64,000 bases of DNA from Haliotis asinina. Its lineage: Eukaryota; Mollusca; Gastropoda; Lepetellida; Haliotidae. This document shows, one piece after another, positions 34,304 through 45,602 of this stretch; the first letter of the stretch is position 1, and every line of letters starts with the position of its first letter. Below the pieces are notes generated by a model. That model was not told where the DNA came from and ran no database searches. It saw nothing but the letters and a program-made list of their open reading frames with translations. A program made the position numbers and the translations under genes. The stretch is taken from assembly GCF_037392515.1 (NCBI RefSeq), contig NC_090291.1, positions 30,676,001-30,740,000 on the forward strand, read 5' to 3'.

Positions 34304-34640
34304 GAAACTTGAAGCGACGAGAAAATATTCGAAATTTCAAGTTTTTGACTGAAACTTGAAGCAACGAGTAAATATTCGAAATTTCAAGTTTTTGACTGAA
34401 ACTTGAAGCAACGAGTAAATATTCGAAATTTCAAGTTTTTGAAAGAAACTTGAAGTAACGAGAAAATATTCGAAATTTCAAGTTTTTGACTGAAAATTCT
34501 CGAAGTAACGAAAAATTAATCGAAGCAATGAAAAAAATATTTGCAATAACGAGAAAATACTCGAAGTTACGAGAAAATTAATGAAATAACGAAAACATAC
34601 TCGAAGGAACGAGTAAATAATTGAAGTAACGAGAACTGTC
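34304..34640. repeat. Tandem repeat of 47-bp self-complementary units
   Basis: Four units start at 34304, 34351, 34398 and 34445. Each begins GAAACTTGAAG and ends AAATTTCAAGTTTTTGA, so a single unit can fold on itself. A related inverted piece (AAAACTTGAAATTTCGAATA) lies at 34186. After 34492 it decays into GAAGTAACGAGAAAA-type short repeats. Confidence 0.85.
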
Positions 34641-34721
34641 TTTGAAAAAAATATTTTGTGCTACAAAAGTGGCAGTATTAGGCTTTCGTACATTTGCACG
34701 TAATGTTAGCTATTTCTAAAA

Positions 34722-34910
34722 GTTTTCTAAGACTGAAAATGGTGGTAGATATACATATTCTGTTACTGAATTGGGCTTACATATGTGTACCCTCTCAAGG
34801 GGACAGTAATTTAACTGTACTTCAAACTCTGTCATCTGTACCGCCACTACAAATCACAGTAGATGTTCATTTATGACCTAATTATAAAATAGATATAAAT
34901 CGGTTCTGAT
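34722..34910 (-). mobile_element. LINE 3' UTR fragment, second of a local duplication
   Basis: GGGCTTACATATGTGTACCC, CAAGGGGACAGTAATTTAAC and CGCCACTACAAATCACAGTA match 33405-33595. Confidence 0.6.
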
Positions 34911-34964
34911 TATCAGTCTAATCAATTTCTTTTGAAAATAATGACAACGTAATGAAGAAGTTCC

Positions 34965-35860
34965 TCTGAGTGAGTAAGTGAGTTAAAATTTATAGTCACT
35001 TTGGCAATATTTCAGCAATATATACTTAAACAGTTAATACTTTTTTGTTTTATGTCGTAAAATGTATCGCCAAAGGACAGAAATTCAACTAGTACATCAT
35101 ATTAAGAGATTTAAGACTGGACTACAGGTCGCCAGCAACTGAAGGTAGATCAAATAGTGGGGACCATGAGGACTTACAGTACCTGTGCTACCTGCATGAT
35201 CCCTAGTTGGATTTACACCATCTCTTTAGGCGCTGGTGACTGTGGGGACACTACAGACATGATTTAAAATAACACGAATACAACGTATAACATGTGGTAA
35301 GCATAAATTGACACTGAAATTTTGGGACTTAAAGCACATCCACAGGAAGACAAAAATTTTACAGTAACTACTAACAATCTAAATTTACCAATTTATACTA
35401 ACCGTAATAAAATATATATCGTTAACCAACTATATCAATCAAAATGTTTCAAGTAATTATGTTTCTTTTAAATGTTCACTAATCAAATGATAGTTAACAT
35501 TTAAAAGACCCTTCACTGTTGTGGCATTAAAATACTTATCACCTTTCATGTGGTATTCGTATGTATATTTACAATTGCCGAAACAGCATCGTCTTAAAAA
35601 GCGCTCTCCAAATCTAGACAGACAACCCAAGCAGGTGTAACCAGCAATTTATTTACAGCACGTAACTTAGTAATACTTACGTTCCACTTCTAGTGCATCA
35701 GGTAACGTATGTGCCATCTAATGATAGCTTTGTAATTTTGGAGTATGGGATGAGAGCTGGTGTAACAGGTTTGTTCAGACATGCTTTAGCCGCAATGTCG
35801 CTCATTATGTTACCATACTTTCCAACATGACTGGGCACCCTTAAAAAGCAGCGTCATCAC
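34965..35860 (-). mobile_element. RNase H LINE, 3' part, old copy
   Basis: Tail (GTGAGTAAGTGAGTTAAAAT) at the left, 3' UTR with GAAGGTAGATCAAATAG, then C-terminal coding (CTAGACAGACAACCCAAGCA) and the end of RNase H at about 35800 (TATGTTACCA...). It is more diverged than other copies. Confidence 0.75.
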
Positions 35861-35861
35861 G

Positions 35862-36030
35862 ATGGGTCCTGGGTAAGGTTAATAGCTCTTCGCCCCCGTG
35901 TGGGCGCGGGGTCGAATAGGTTCACAACACACCATTTGCAGAGGCGACCGAATAAGGCAGCCTGTTTCCCTTGGTTCGCGCCCTTGTGTCGGGTAAGGAT
36001 GATAGTCTGGCGGTTGAGGGTATTATTGAG
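35862..36030 (+). mobile_element. LINE 5' UTR fragment
   Basis: GATGGGTCCTGGGTAAGGTT, GGTCGAATAGGTTCACAACA, AGAGGCGACCGAATAAGGCA and GTTGAGGGTATT mirror the fragment at 3593. The GTCG arm of the hairpin is lost. Confidence 0.6.
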
Positions 36031-36262
36031 TGAGTGAACTGAAGTTGAAAGTCATCCATAACTAAAATTAGTTCTAAGTTCATAACATATACATGTAATA
36101 AACATGTCCATAAATGAAATCAGAACAAACATAAATAAGATTCAACTGTTTGATTTTATTTCTGGGTCATTTTCAAACGTGTTCGGAAATGATTTAGAGA
36201 TTTGTTCCAATTTGAAGCACTTTTGCTTACATTTGCGTCCATCGGGGGTATAAAAGCAAATT

Positions 36263-36664
36263 TCACATGTCTAGAAATGATGACAGCAGATACCGGTTAC
36301 CAGCAGCCCGAAGTCGTCTCATGACTTTGTTCCTGCTGACGAAGTGCCCTAGCGCTTTCGCTGCTGATGACGTCATGGTGAGGTATCTGTTGCGCAGATG
36401 TAGAGTGCGCAGGTGTCGGTCTTCCGCAGGGGTTGTTACTCTCGGTCTTCCACTTCTTGGACGGTCGGATGTCTGGCCAGTATGGTTGAAACGACGAGAG
36501 AGTCGGATAATGGTTTGCCTGGTGCAGCCAAGAGTTCTTGCAATCTCACTGTTTGAGACCCCCACTTGCGACATCCCGACGGCTCTCTTTCGCTCCGCTG
36601 CTGTAAGATGCGGTATTTCTCTTGTGTGCTTTTCCTCACAAGTGTAATGAACGGTAGAATACAC
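36263..36664 (-). pseudogene. Tc1-like transposase, N-terminal DNA-binding part
   Basis: A 133-codon open frame. LTAAERKRAVGMSQVGVSNS then EIARTLGCTRQTIIRLSRRF form the first helix-turn-helix; GQTSDRPRSGRPRVTTPAED is the GRPR linker; RHLRTLHLRNRYLTMTSSAA begins the second. It ends before the DDE catalytic domain. The opposite plus frame at 36267-36647 is its shadow. A TIR-like end (on the other strand CTGAAGTACAAAAGAAACTA) lies at about 36862-36889. Confidence 0.8.
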
Positions 36665-36959
36665 AGCTTTTCATACCTTTTCTGCACAAATTGCACATGC
36701 AAACGGAAAAAATCATCCTTTTCGAAAAATTCACTTTTGTTAAACCAGAATGCTAAAGTTACGTTTTGGCGCCGTGTTATCACCGATTGCGTTCGTTACA
36801 ATATTATAACTTCAAGACTGAAACAATTTGGGGAACCATTTTGAAAAAATATGACATTTTAGGGGTGTGTAGTTTCTTTTGTACTTCAGTTTATATAGGG
36901 ACTTAAGAGTACTTGATTATCACAAAATGTGTTAAAGCGACCTAGTATATATCTTTAAA

Positions 36960-37812
36960 GGAAAAAGTTATTTTATGGACTATACAAAAGCACGAATGGG
37001 CTATTGATCGCCAACACCTGAAGGTAGATCACCAAACTAGGGACCATGGGGGACTTAATGTACTTCTTTTTTATTACTGCGTGGACACAAACTGAAATCA
37101 CAAACAACTAAGTTTAAACTCTTTTAAATTTAAATTTATTTCAAATGTTTCGGGGCTGACCTAACCTCCCAGGAAGACAATAAATTTACAATACTTTAAC
37201 CTCCTTTAAGGATACAACCACTAACAATCGAAGGTTCTTATCTAAACTACCAGTCATTAATATGCATCTTTATACAGAAAATATTAATCAAAGTTCGTCA
37301 ATTAAAACAATTTCGTTTAAAAACGCAATAATCAAATGAACATTAAGAGTGATTAAATGGTCCTTAACTGTTTTCACATTGAAATATTTATCCTTTATTA
37401 TGGAGTCCAGCAGGATATGTTTAACCATGACTCTTTGATCACATGGGATACACACCGAAGGTCCTTTTATACAGGTATTTGTGAGCATAACGCGTATGAT
37501 CAACGCGAAATCGTGTGATGTGACTTTTCAGATATGGACTGACAACACAAATAGGTGTAACCAGTACACGGTTCTGTTGCATGTAACATATTAATACCTT
37601 TTTGAGTATCCCACTTCTTCTGCATCAGATCACAGTTGTACGATCTAATCGTAACTGTATAATCAGCGTATGGGATCATAAGTGGTGTCACAGATTTGTT
37701 GAATGCTACCTTAGAAGCAAAGTCGACCGTTGAGTTACTAGAAGTTCGAACGTATCTGAGTAACCAACAAAAGACGAAATCGAATTGACCAGTAGCAATA
37801 TCATCATAGAAT
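36960..37812 (-). mobile_element. RNase H LINE, 3' part
   Basis: 3' UTR at 36990-37287 (GATCGCCAACACCTGAAGGT, GGGGCTGACC), C-terminal region at 37288-37503 (PSVCIPCDQRVMVKHILLD) and 37500-37691 (MQKKWDTQKGIN), and the end of RNase H to 37812. It is followed at 37828 by the tail of the next minus-strand copy. Confidence 0.82.
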
Positions 37813-38253
37813 TCAATTTTATCACTTAAGTGAGTGAGTTAATATTTAACGTCACATCGGCAATATCGCAGCCATATCGTGACGAGGGCACTTAAATAAA
37901 CACTTTAATGAAATATATGCACATTCTAAAAATCTGTCAACGAAGGACAGTAAAACAACTAGAATATCACAAGTTTAATTAAAACCAGCATGAAAAGTTA
38001 AAACCAATATCACTATTTAGACAATACAATATAAGAACAGGCTATACATCGCCAACAACAGAAGGTAGATCACCACACTAGGGACCATGGGGACTTACAG
38101 TACCTTTGCTACCTGCATGGACCCTAGCTGGATTTACATCAGGAGGACAATTATTTTACAATACTTCAACCCCCTTTGAGGGTACAGCCATTGACAATTC
38201 TAGTTACTAATATAAACTACCAATTATTAAAATACATCTATTTACAGCATATA

Positions 38254-39060
38254 CTATTCAAATTCAATTAAGAAATCAGTTTCCTTTAAAAAAAACCCAA
38301 TGATTAAATGAGAATTAACAGTGTTAAAAAGATCCTTGACAGTTTTGACATTGAAATATTTATCCCTTGTGATGGAGAATTCAACACAGTCAAGCAGGAT
38401 ATGCTTGACCGTGACTCTGTCATCACAAGGGATACAAAACGAAGGATCCTCACCTTTCAATAGGTATGCATGAGTATATCGTATATGGCCAATACGGCAT
38501 CATCTTACAATAACCTCTTGAAATCTGGACTGACAGCCCAAGTAGGTGTAACCAATATACATGGTTTTATTTCATGTAATTTATTTATACCTACTTGGGT
38601 GTCCCACTTCTTCTGCATCAGATCATGGATGTAAGTTCTAATGCTCGCTTTGTAATCAGAGTATGGAATAAAAAGTGGTTTCACAGATTTGTTGAGTGCT
38701 GCTTTTGCATCAGGATCGGCCATTGTGTTACCAGAAATACCTACGTGGCTTGGTAACCAACAGAAGAAGATGTCGCATTGGCCAGTAGCAAGATTATTAT
38801 ACAATTCAATAATATCAATAAAGTGGATGTTTACATGATAACTATGTAATCGCCTGAAGACAAGAAAGAGAGTCTGAATAGATTATATATTGTTTACGTT
38901 TAGGGTGTCTTTGAATATATTTAAGAGCTGTTAGTATGACGTTAGCTTCAGCTGTAAAAATAGAACTATTATCTGACAATCTACAAGACACTGTTCTGGA
39001 TCCAATGACAATGGCACAGGCCAATGCGCCACCATCCTTGGACCCATCTGTAAATAAGGA
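38254..39060 (-). pseudogene. LINE ORF2 remnant, RNase H and C-terminal region
   Basis: RNase H motifs: DGSK (about 39050), FTAEANVILTALKYIQRHPK and IIYSDSLSCLQAI (38842-39024), then FCWLPSHVGISGNTMADP (38505-38804). The C-terminal part includes MQKKWDTQVGINKLHEIKPC and the Cys cluster PSFCIPCDDRVTVKHILLDC. Two frameshifts interrupt it. Confidence 0.78.
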
Positions 39061-39262
39061 TTTATAATTGCTATATTTATGTTTTAGTTGATTATATTCT
39101 TGTTTATATTGTAATTCGTTAGTTTCTGATTTTTAAATGTGGTCAATGTTAGGTCTACATGGGGCCTGACCAACTCCCAAGGCGGAGAAGAAAGAAGACG
39201 GGAGGGATTTATGTTTTCCAGCTCAATGCCGGCAGCAGAAAGAAAGGGTTTAATTCTGTGTC

Positions 39263-40085
39263 CTAGAGGCGGGACAAGAGAAGAATTTTTGTTGTATAAA
39301 TCCCCATAAAGGGGATTGAAAACACAGTTATATGCAGGGTTAGATTCATTAGAGTATAACTTAGTAAAGGTAACTTTCTACGGCGCTGCTCAAGAGATGG
39401 TTCATCAGCCTCAACTGTCAATAGGTGACAGAGGCTGTCAATAGGTGAAGTTCTAAAAGACCCAAGACAAAGTCTTACACCTTGATGATGGACAGAATCT
39501 AACAGTTTTAAGTTGCTTATGCACGCTCCACCAAAGACAATGGAGCCATAATCAAGTTTAGAACGCACGAGTGATCGATAGAGATGGAGAAGGGTAGCTT
39601 GATCCCCTCCCCACTTAGAATTTGAAACCACTTTCAATAAGTCAAGTGCTTTCAGGCATTTAGTTTTAAGGGATTTAATATGCGGTAAAAACGTTAAGTG
39701 TGAGTCAAAAATGAGACTTAAGAACTTAGCTTCCTTCACAACTTTAATTGGTGTGCCATCTAGAGAAAGTTCAGGGTCTTTATGTGGTTTATATTTACGA
39801 CAAAAATCTATGCAGTTAGTTTTCGACTTAAAAAATTTAAAGTCGTTTTCAAGACAACATTTATTAATCCTGTTTAAACACAACTGCAGTTGTCGTTCAA
39901 TGGTAAGCATATTTTTACCACGACAAGAAATATTAAAATCATCCACAAATAACGATCTATCAATTGAATCGTTTAAAACTTTTGATAAACTGTTTATCCT
40001 TATACTAAAAAGTGTGACAGACAAAATACTGCCTTGTGGAACACCCTGATCCTGATTGTAATGATCAGACAGGGTAGAACAGATG
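39263..40085 (-). pseudogene. LINE ORF2 remnant, RT palm and thumb
   Basis: Open for most of its length: LSDHYNQDQGVPQGSILSVT (motif B), RSLFVDDFNISCRG (motif C with both Asp), then the FLSLIFDSHLTFLPHIKSLK thumb and RSKLDYGSIVFGGACISNLK. The track of the RT is the best preserved in the window, but fingers and motif A are deleted. Confidence 0.82.
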
Positions 40086-40613
40086 TAGTGTGTTTGAACC
40101 ATCATTATAAATACATAAATCATTATCAGAACAAAAATCCTCCAGTAATTTACCTTTAGTGTTTGTAGTTACACTTCCCCAGAGTGGGTTGTGCCCATTC
40201 AAATCTCCCATTATAATACAGGGCTTCTGGAGTTGGTCATACAGAGCTTGAAGATCGGTTTTGTGAAACGCCAAAGACGGAGAGATGTAGTGAGAGCATA
40301 ATGTAAACGCAACGTGCAAAGTTAGTCGCACTGCAACAGCCTTAGTAGTAAGTAAAACAGGGCTATGGATAACGTTTTGTCTGACTAGAATGGATGATCC
40401 TCCTGTGGCCCGATCACCCGGAGGTGAAAAACATTTATATGCATTAAATTGACGAAGATCAAATGCATCCGTCTGTTTTAAATATGTCTCTTGGAGACAG
40501 ATCGCTGAAGGTGTACAATCTTGGACTAATAGCTGTATTGCGTGTAAGTTTGTCCTCAGTCCTCTGCAGTTCCACTGTATTATATTGTTGGAATAAACTA
40601 TCTTCGGGGGCAT
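40065..40613 (-). pseudogene. LINE ORF2 remnant, apurinic-type endonuclease
   Basis: Begins near ATG 40613 and shows NIIQWNCRGLRTNLHAIQLL, AICLQETYLK (catalytic Glu) and IIMGDLNGHNPLWGS (Asp-Asn), the N-terminal motifs of an AP-endonuclease fold that nicks target DNA. The C-terminal SDH motif is lost in the deletion. The N-terminal end overlaps the ORF1 tail (40692-40459) in another frame, so ORF1 and ORF2 overlap in this family. Confidence 0.8.
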
Positions 40614-40745
40614 TTATTGGGGATCTACTCCGCACTTTTTTAGAGGGCGACAAGCTATATGCCCTAGAATGGACGTTTTCAGATACGTCCATGTCTTCAA
40701 GTGACCCATATTTATTGAATAATTAAATTTTATTTTCTGACCTTT

Positions 40746-41310
40746 TTGGGGCTCTGCCGCTGAGTCTGTTTTTGTTTTTTGTTGTTGTTGTTGTTGTTTT
40801 GTTTTTTTTAAATCTGTTTTTTTTTACTTTTAGTTTTAGTGAGACTTAGTTGAGATTTTGATGACGATTGTGGAGATGATTCAAGATCGGGTGCTGTTTC
40901 TGATTGTGTTTGAGAGGGGCCAGGAAGTGATTCTCCTGTTAGAGTAGATGTAGTGGGGAGCCAATGGTGGGATGGTGGTGAATGAGTCATCTACTTTCCG
41001 GTACCAACAGAGGCACAGGCGTTTGAATTGAACTGTGGGTAGGGTTGATAATGCGAAAGATGTCATAAATATTTCGGTGACGAGAGGAGAAGGAGTCAAA
41101 CTCATAAGCGGTCAGTATATACTTGTCTGTAGATCTTGTCGCTAAATGTGAAGTAAAAAGTGTCTGAGCAGCTGAAGGTGAGGTTGATGCTGCTGTCTAT
41201 GGTGACATTTGGCACCCATACTACTCCATATTGATCAAGACTATAAATGACAGACCATAAAAAAACCTTTGCATTAAACGTCAATGTATAAAATGATAGA
41301 AGACACCTTT
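40746..41310 (-). other. Low-complexity stretch upstream of the LINE
   Basis: (GTT)n and T-rich runs at 40780-40830. On the minus strand, a Ser/Thr/Pro-rich 60-codon frame (40808-40990) ends in Lys-rich TKTKSKKKQI. This may be the variable middle of LINE ORF1, but it has no clear match to the ORF1 at 13949. Confidence 0.35.
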
Positions 41311-41880
41311 TGTTTGAGTGAGTGAGTTTAGACTTTAAGTTACATCGGCAATATTTCAGTCATGTAATAACTGAAACAAGGTATAGATTTATAATGATTA
41401 AAAATCAAATTATAGACACGTGAACGAAGGACAGTAAAATAGCTAGATTTGTCACAGATTGATATTTAAAGCCAGTAATTGAATATTAAAAGTTTAACTA
41501 TAGAGGACGATACAATATAAAACGGGTTATAGATCGCGAACAACTGAAGGTAGATCACCATACAAAGGACCATGGAGACTTACAGTGCCTTTGATACTTG
41601 CGTGAACCCTAGTTGGATTTATAACATCCCTTCAGCTGCAGGCGATTGTAAGAAAATTTAACCAAACTTAATAGAACATATATACTACGACTAAGAATAA
41701 TAGTAGGTTTAAATTGAGCTTGAATGCTTGGGGACGTATATACCCTCTCAGAAGGACAATAATTTTACAATACTTCAACCTCACTTTGAGAGTACAGCCA
41801 CAACAATCTTAGTTACTAATCAAAACTACCAAGGATAGAATATTTATCCACATACAAACCAATTGTCAATATATATGGAG
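41311..41880 (-). mobile_element. LINE 3' UTR fragment shared with the copy at 3860
   Basis: GAGTGAGTGAGTTTAGACTT, GTGAACGAAGGACAGTAAAA, CAACTGAAGGTAGATCACCA, then the flank TAATCAAAACTACCAAGGAT. It ends directly upstream of gene copy 2, as its partner does upstream of copy 1. Its tail end is better kept than the partner's. Confidence 0.82.
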
Positions 41881-41996
41881 AAGTTCAGATTGGTTTGAGA
41901 GCATAAAGGTGTACTAACGTTCCTGTATAATACTATGAATGAGCGTGTGACCTTGTGGTCTTAGCATATTGCAGTATTGTATTGCTTGCATTCCAG

Positions 41997-42356
41997 ACAT
42001 GAAAGACAAGTGGAAAACATTTCGGATTCAACAACCTGCCTTTCGTATTTCGATGACTTGGAGTCCCTTATTTGCCGATGAATTCTATCTCCTGTCTGAC
42101 AGTCTTTTGAAGTTCCAAATTGAACTTTACGTGCTGAAAGGTAATTCGCTGAAGAAACAGCTACCTTGGAAAAAGGTGATTGTTGGGTGCGGACGTTTTT
42201 GTTCTGTAATCATTGACACAGGAGGATGCTTCACAAATAACAACATGAATTGCATATATGTGATCGGAAGTTCAGGGAAGGATCCCCGTATCTTTTCTTA
42301 TCGGGAAGTCAAGAGCCCACGTCGCCTGGTGTTGGAAAGGACGAATGACATAAACC
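41997..42356 (+). pseudogene. Unknown gene copy 2, internal exon (frame broken at its end)
   Basis: Paralogue of 4450-4810: KDKWKTFRIQQPAFRISMTW, SPLFADEFYLLSDSLLKFQ, IDTGGCFTNNNMNCIYVIG and SPRRLVLERTNDIN. It starts after the acceptor GCATTCCAG. The exon is 360 bp against 361 in copy 1: one A is missing in ATAAA(A)CC next to the donor, so it ends in phase 1 while the next exon needs phase 2. Direct splicing gives a TAG after about 11 codons. The donor is also weakened (GTATAT instead of GTATGT). An alternative donor could rescue it. Confidence 0.6.
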
Positions 42357-42411
42357 GTATATAGCTTGATTGATAGCAACTATATTTTTTCTTTGTTGCA
42401 ATATATACTAG

Positions 42412-43602
42412 TGGGCAAAAGAAAGTGTACATCCATATTAATCAGCGATAAAATCAAAGCAAAACAAGTAGTGTTTTAAGTTATAGTACATTTAATGAAG
42501 CCAGTATTTGGGACAATGCACCAACAGTATTTATGAGAGAATCATCGCAGATGAAGAGCACGTATCATGAAATAAACACAGAGGTACGAACAAAATGTGG
42601 TGTGCAAGAAAAACAACAATTGTAAAGAGCTGAAAATTGCAACTTTGAAATCAATCACACCGTAGACACGCACAATCGCCAGCAACTTAGGAGAGACCCT
42701 GAACTCCGTTTTGCCTATTTAGAAGGAAAGACGAAGTTCGGTTTATATATTGCACCGTAACAAGTGTAAGACAGAAAATACCACGGTTCACAGATACAAC
42801 AAGAGACAATCATGAATGAAACCCTGAACTCCGTTTTGCCTATTTAGAAGGAAAGACGAAGTTCGGTTTATATATTGCACCGTAACAAGTGTAAGACAGA
42901 AAATACCACGGTTCACAGATACAACAAGAGACAATCATGAATGGCTCAGTTATTTCGAGGCTCTGGTCACGCGTACACATCCTCAGTAACGAATATGGCC
43001 AGCTCTAGCACTCATTTTGAGTCCAATTCTACCCGTTCCTGTGAGCGGTTGCAAGTTGTCGGTTCGCTACGGTTCCTGGTTGTCTTCTCAGCTGGGGCTT
43101 CATATGATTCTACAAGTATTCTATGGGGTTTGATTGTAGTGAGTGTGTTGGCCATGGGAGACCTTGGATATTCTGGGTGTTCAAGAAATTCGAGCTCTGA
43201 AACCATCTGCACGTAGACGTCGTAGCACAGTACGTCGACTGATGACATGTCCTAGAGCCGTTTTCGTTGCCGTGATGACTCGGTCGTGCAGATGAAAAGT
43301 ACACAGATGACGGTCTTCCTGTGGGGTCTCCACATGTGATCTGCCCGATCATGGTCTGTCTTGGATACTGCCACTCTGCCTGTAACGCTGGAAGAGCCAG
43401 GGCCCTTGCAATATGAGACCCATCTGACACGTTTTGCCATTTTTCGCAGGTTCACGTGCTTCTTCACAGCCAACGTGCTGCCATTGGCCGCATGATTAGT
43501 CACTTTGTGGGCGAACCGTTTCGGCCTAGAAGCATTTTTACTAACTGGAACAACTTTGCCAAAGATTCAGCATCAAAAGTGTTCACTTTCTTTTGCCCAT
43601 AA
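42412..43602 (-). mobile_element. Deleted Tc1/mariner-like element in the intron of copy 2
   Basis: Ends are TGGGCAAAAGAAAGTGTACA at the left and, on the other strand, TGGGCAAAAGAAAGTGAACA at the right. On the minus strand 43012-43503 keeps a decayed transposase N-terminus (TGRPSSV.. linker) and, close to it, a C-terminal piece with SNPIEYL, so the DDE core is deleted. Inside, 42583-42780 repeats intron sequence found outside at 43718-43909, so the element region also carries a duplication of host DNA. Confidence 0.75.
42695..42940. repeat. Tandem duplication of about 125 bp
   Basis: ACCCTGAACTCCGTTTTGCC to CAAGAGACAATCATGAATG occurs twice (from about 42697 and from 42822). Its first part also occurs at 43826-43907. 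Confidence 0.85.
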
Positions 43603-43976
43603 GTTTATTTACGGGCCCCATTGTCGTCCGACATTAAAACGACTATTTTAACTGACAATGGGTTCTTCAGGTCAAGCATCCAGAGGCAAAGTTGTATGTC
43701 TTGAGGCTGTTGCTCAAACAAAATGTGGTGTGCAAGAAAAACAACAATTGTAAAGAGCTGAAAATTGCAACTTTGAAATCAATCACACCGTAGACACGCA
43801 CAATCGCCAGCAACTTAGGAAACACCCTGAACTCCGTTTTGCCTATTTAGAAGGAAAGACGAAGTTCGGTTTATATATTGCACCGTAACAAGTGTAAGAC
43901 AGAAAATATTTTATTTTCAGAGCCTTTCGTACAACAATTGACATTACCATATATATTGTCTGGGATTTTGTTACAG

Positions 43977-44361
43977 ATGGAGTCTTTCCCCTACATGCAA
44001 TAAGGCTTTAGTTGCATGCACTGGGAAGTCTGGTGTAATCCTCTACATCTGTCAAGGCGACGGTTATGCAACTGAAAAGTACATCATTCAGGAAGGTGAT
44101 GGTGCCTTTTCGTGGATTCATACGACGAAAGTTGAAGGACTTAAAAAGATTCAGAGCATTAAATGGAATAATGTTGCCACATTTGCTTTCGCAATATCTT
44201 CTACGACCCTATACTTAATAAATGAAAACGGGCACGTGATTATAGAAGTAACACATGGATGGAGGAGTAGGATGTTTGCACTTGTGTTCATCAATACGTC
44301 CATTATAGTCTACAGCGCGTATGGGACCGCGACCGCTTTCATGCATGTTCTAACATATTAA
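43977..44361 (+). pseudogene. Unknown gene copy 2, terminal exon
   Basis: Open from acceptor TTTTGTTACAG to TAA at 44359-44361 but lacking an early ATG. Reads WSLSPTCNKALVACTGKSGV, EKYIIQEGDGAFSWI, LYLINENGHVIIEVTHGWR and ends FMHVLTY. It is co-linear with 5775-6150 and three codons longer. The intact frame means this exon itself has not decayed; only the junction to the previous exon is out of phase. Confidence 0.6.
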
Positions 44362-45602
44362 TTACATTCATAAAACGACTAAGTCAACACAAACATGATT
44401 CTGTGTCTCACTTTCCTTGCTGTGGCTTCCATATCAATTGTTATATCGACACAGCAATGTCGGCTACCCATTAGCAAAAAAAGAAGAAAACAACCGAAGG
44501 TATCTTTTTCTATGTTACACTGGACCACAACATGTACCCTAGAAACAAGATGTCAAGAGTTATCTTCCTTGTTTGTAAACAAACACGAGACGACGCAATT
44601 TAGTGTTGCAACGTTCCCGTTGGAGTCAGTTCGTCCCGGAAATCCATGCCATCACTAACCAAGAGTTGCAGTCTGTCCACAGTGTACACAAATCACTCTG
44701 TCTGTGCCACTGGGGTCACAGCTTAGTCAAGGTATCACTTCGGTGCAGCCGAAATTATGGCCGTCACTGACCACATTTTCTCTCTCTGTATTTATCAGCG
44801 AGCTGGCGATTCTGAAATTAAAGAAGAGACAAGCCACCCAGAATAACCTAGCACAAAGTCACCTTCCCTTCTCCCTCTCTGCTGATCTTGATGCAGCAAC
44901 CGAAAACGACTCGCCTTATTGCCCGGTCTTGGAGTCCACGATGACACTACCAAGCGGCGATCATGACCGATGCCTTGACTTCCACCAGAGAGGGGTCAGC
45001 GACAGAAATGTTGTAACTTCTAGAACACAAATGTCACTTCTGTAGTAGTGTACCATAAACAATCCCCACATTCACTACAGCTGTGTCCATGCGTTTGGCT
45101 GTTGTGGTCTAATCCGAGTGCTTCTGCATTACAATACAGGTCATGCTGACCTAACCTCGAGTAATCCCAATTTAATTTGATGACAGTTTCATGTTAACAG
45201 AGTATAAGTTGATTACGTTGTTGTGTGTTCTTTGAGAGTTCCTTAATATACAAATGTTTGACAAGCAATGACAGGATGGGGTTTGAATGTTTAATTGCAC
45301 CGTCTCTGGGATGTAATGGCCGCAGGACCGTTCAAACGCATATATAAGACATCGCAATTCCAGCTGACGTTTAACATAATTTGTATAAATACTTCATTTC
45401 AGTCTAGAACCATTCCACAGTAGTAGCAAAATATTGTACGCTTACAAATAAAAAATGTGTACGTACACTATCGGCATCCATTTTGATAGTCTCGTTCTTT
45501 CAACCGTTTTTTTTGTAGTGAGGGTGCTCGTCTAGATAAATTCGTTACCATGTGTCCGCGAGTTTGATATGGAGATTTATCATGTGTCCAAGTTAAATAT
45601 CA
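44362..45602. other. No gene recognised
   Basis: The first 80 bp resemble the flank of gene copy 1. Two plus frames (44395-44658, 44704-45045) have no recognised domain. The first begins with a hydrophobic stretch that could be a signal peptide but has no splice partner. Confidence 0.35.

Larger units (their letters stand above)
37828..40745 (-). mobile_element. I/Nimb-like LINE with ORF1 tail, endonuclease, RT and RNase H
   Basis: From right to left: ORF1 C-terminus (40745-40459), endonuclease (40613-40086), RT (40085-39263 and beyond), thumb, RNase H (39050-38740), C-terminal region (38700-38254), 3' UTR and the (GTGA)n tail at 37835. It is the only copy with the start of the endonuclease. 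A deletion joins the middle of the endonuclease to just before RT motif B, with about 16 bp of filler between, so motif A and half the endonuclease are missing. RT motif C is intact (LFVDD). Confidence 0.88.

Noticed and set aside
34304..34640. CRISPR array
   Set aside because: Units are contiguous with no unique spacers, and the DNA is animal.
36267..36647. 126-codon plus-strand frame
   Set aside because: Shadow of the Tc1-like transposase on the minus strand, which has the recognisable helix-turn-helix motifs.
44395..45045. Two plus-strand frames, the first with a hydrophobic start
   Set aside because: No recognised domain, no splice context, and the corresponding flank of gene copy 1 does not keep the frame.
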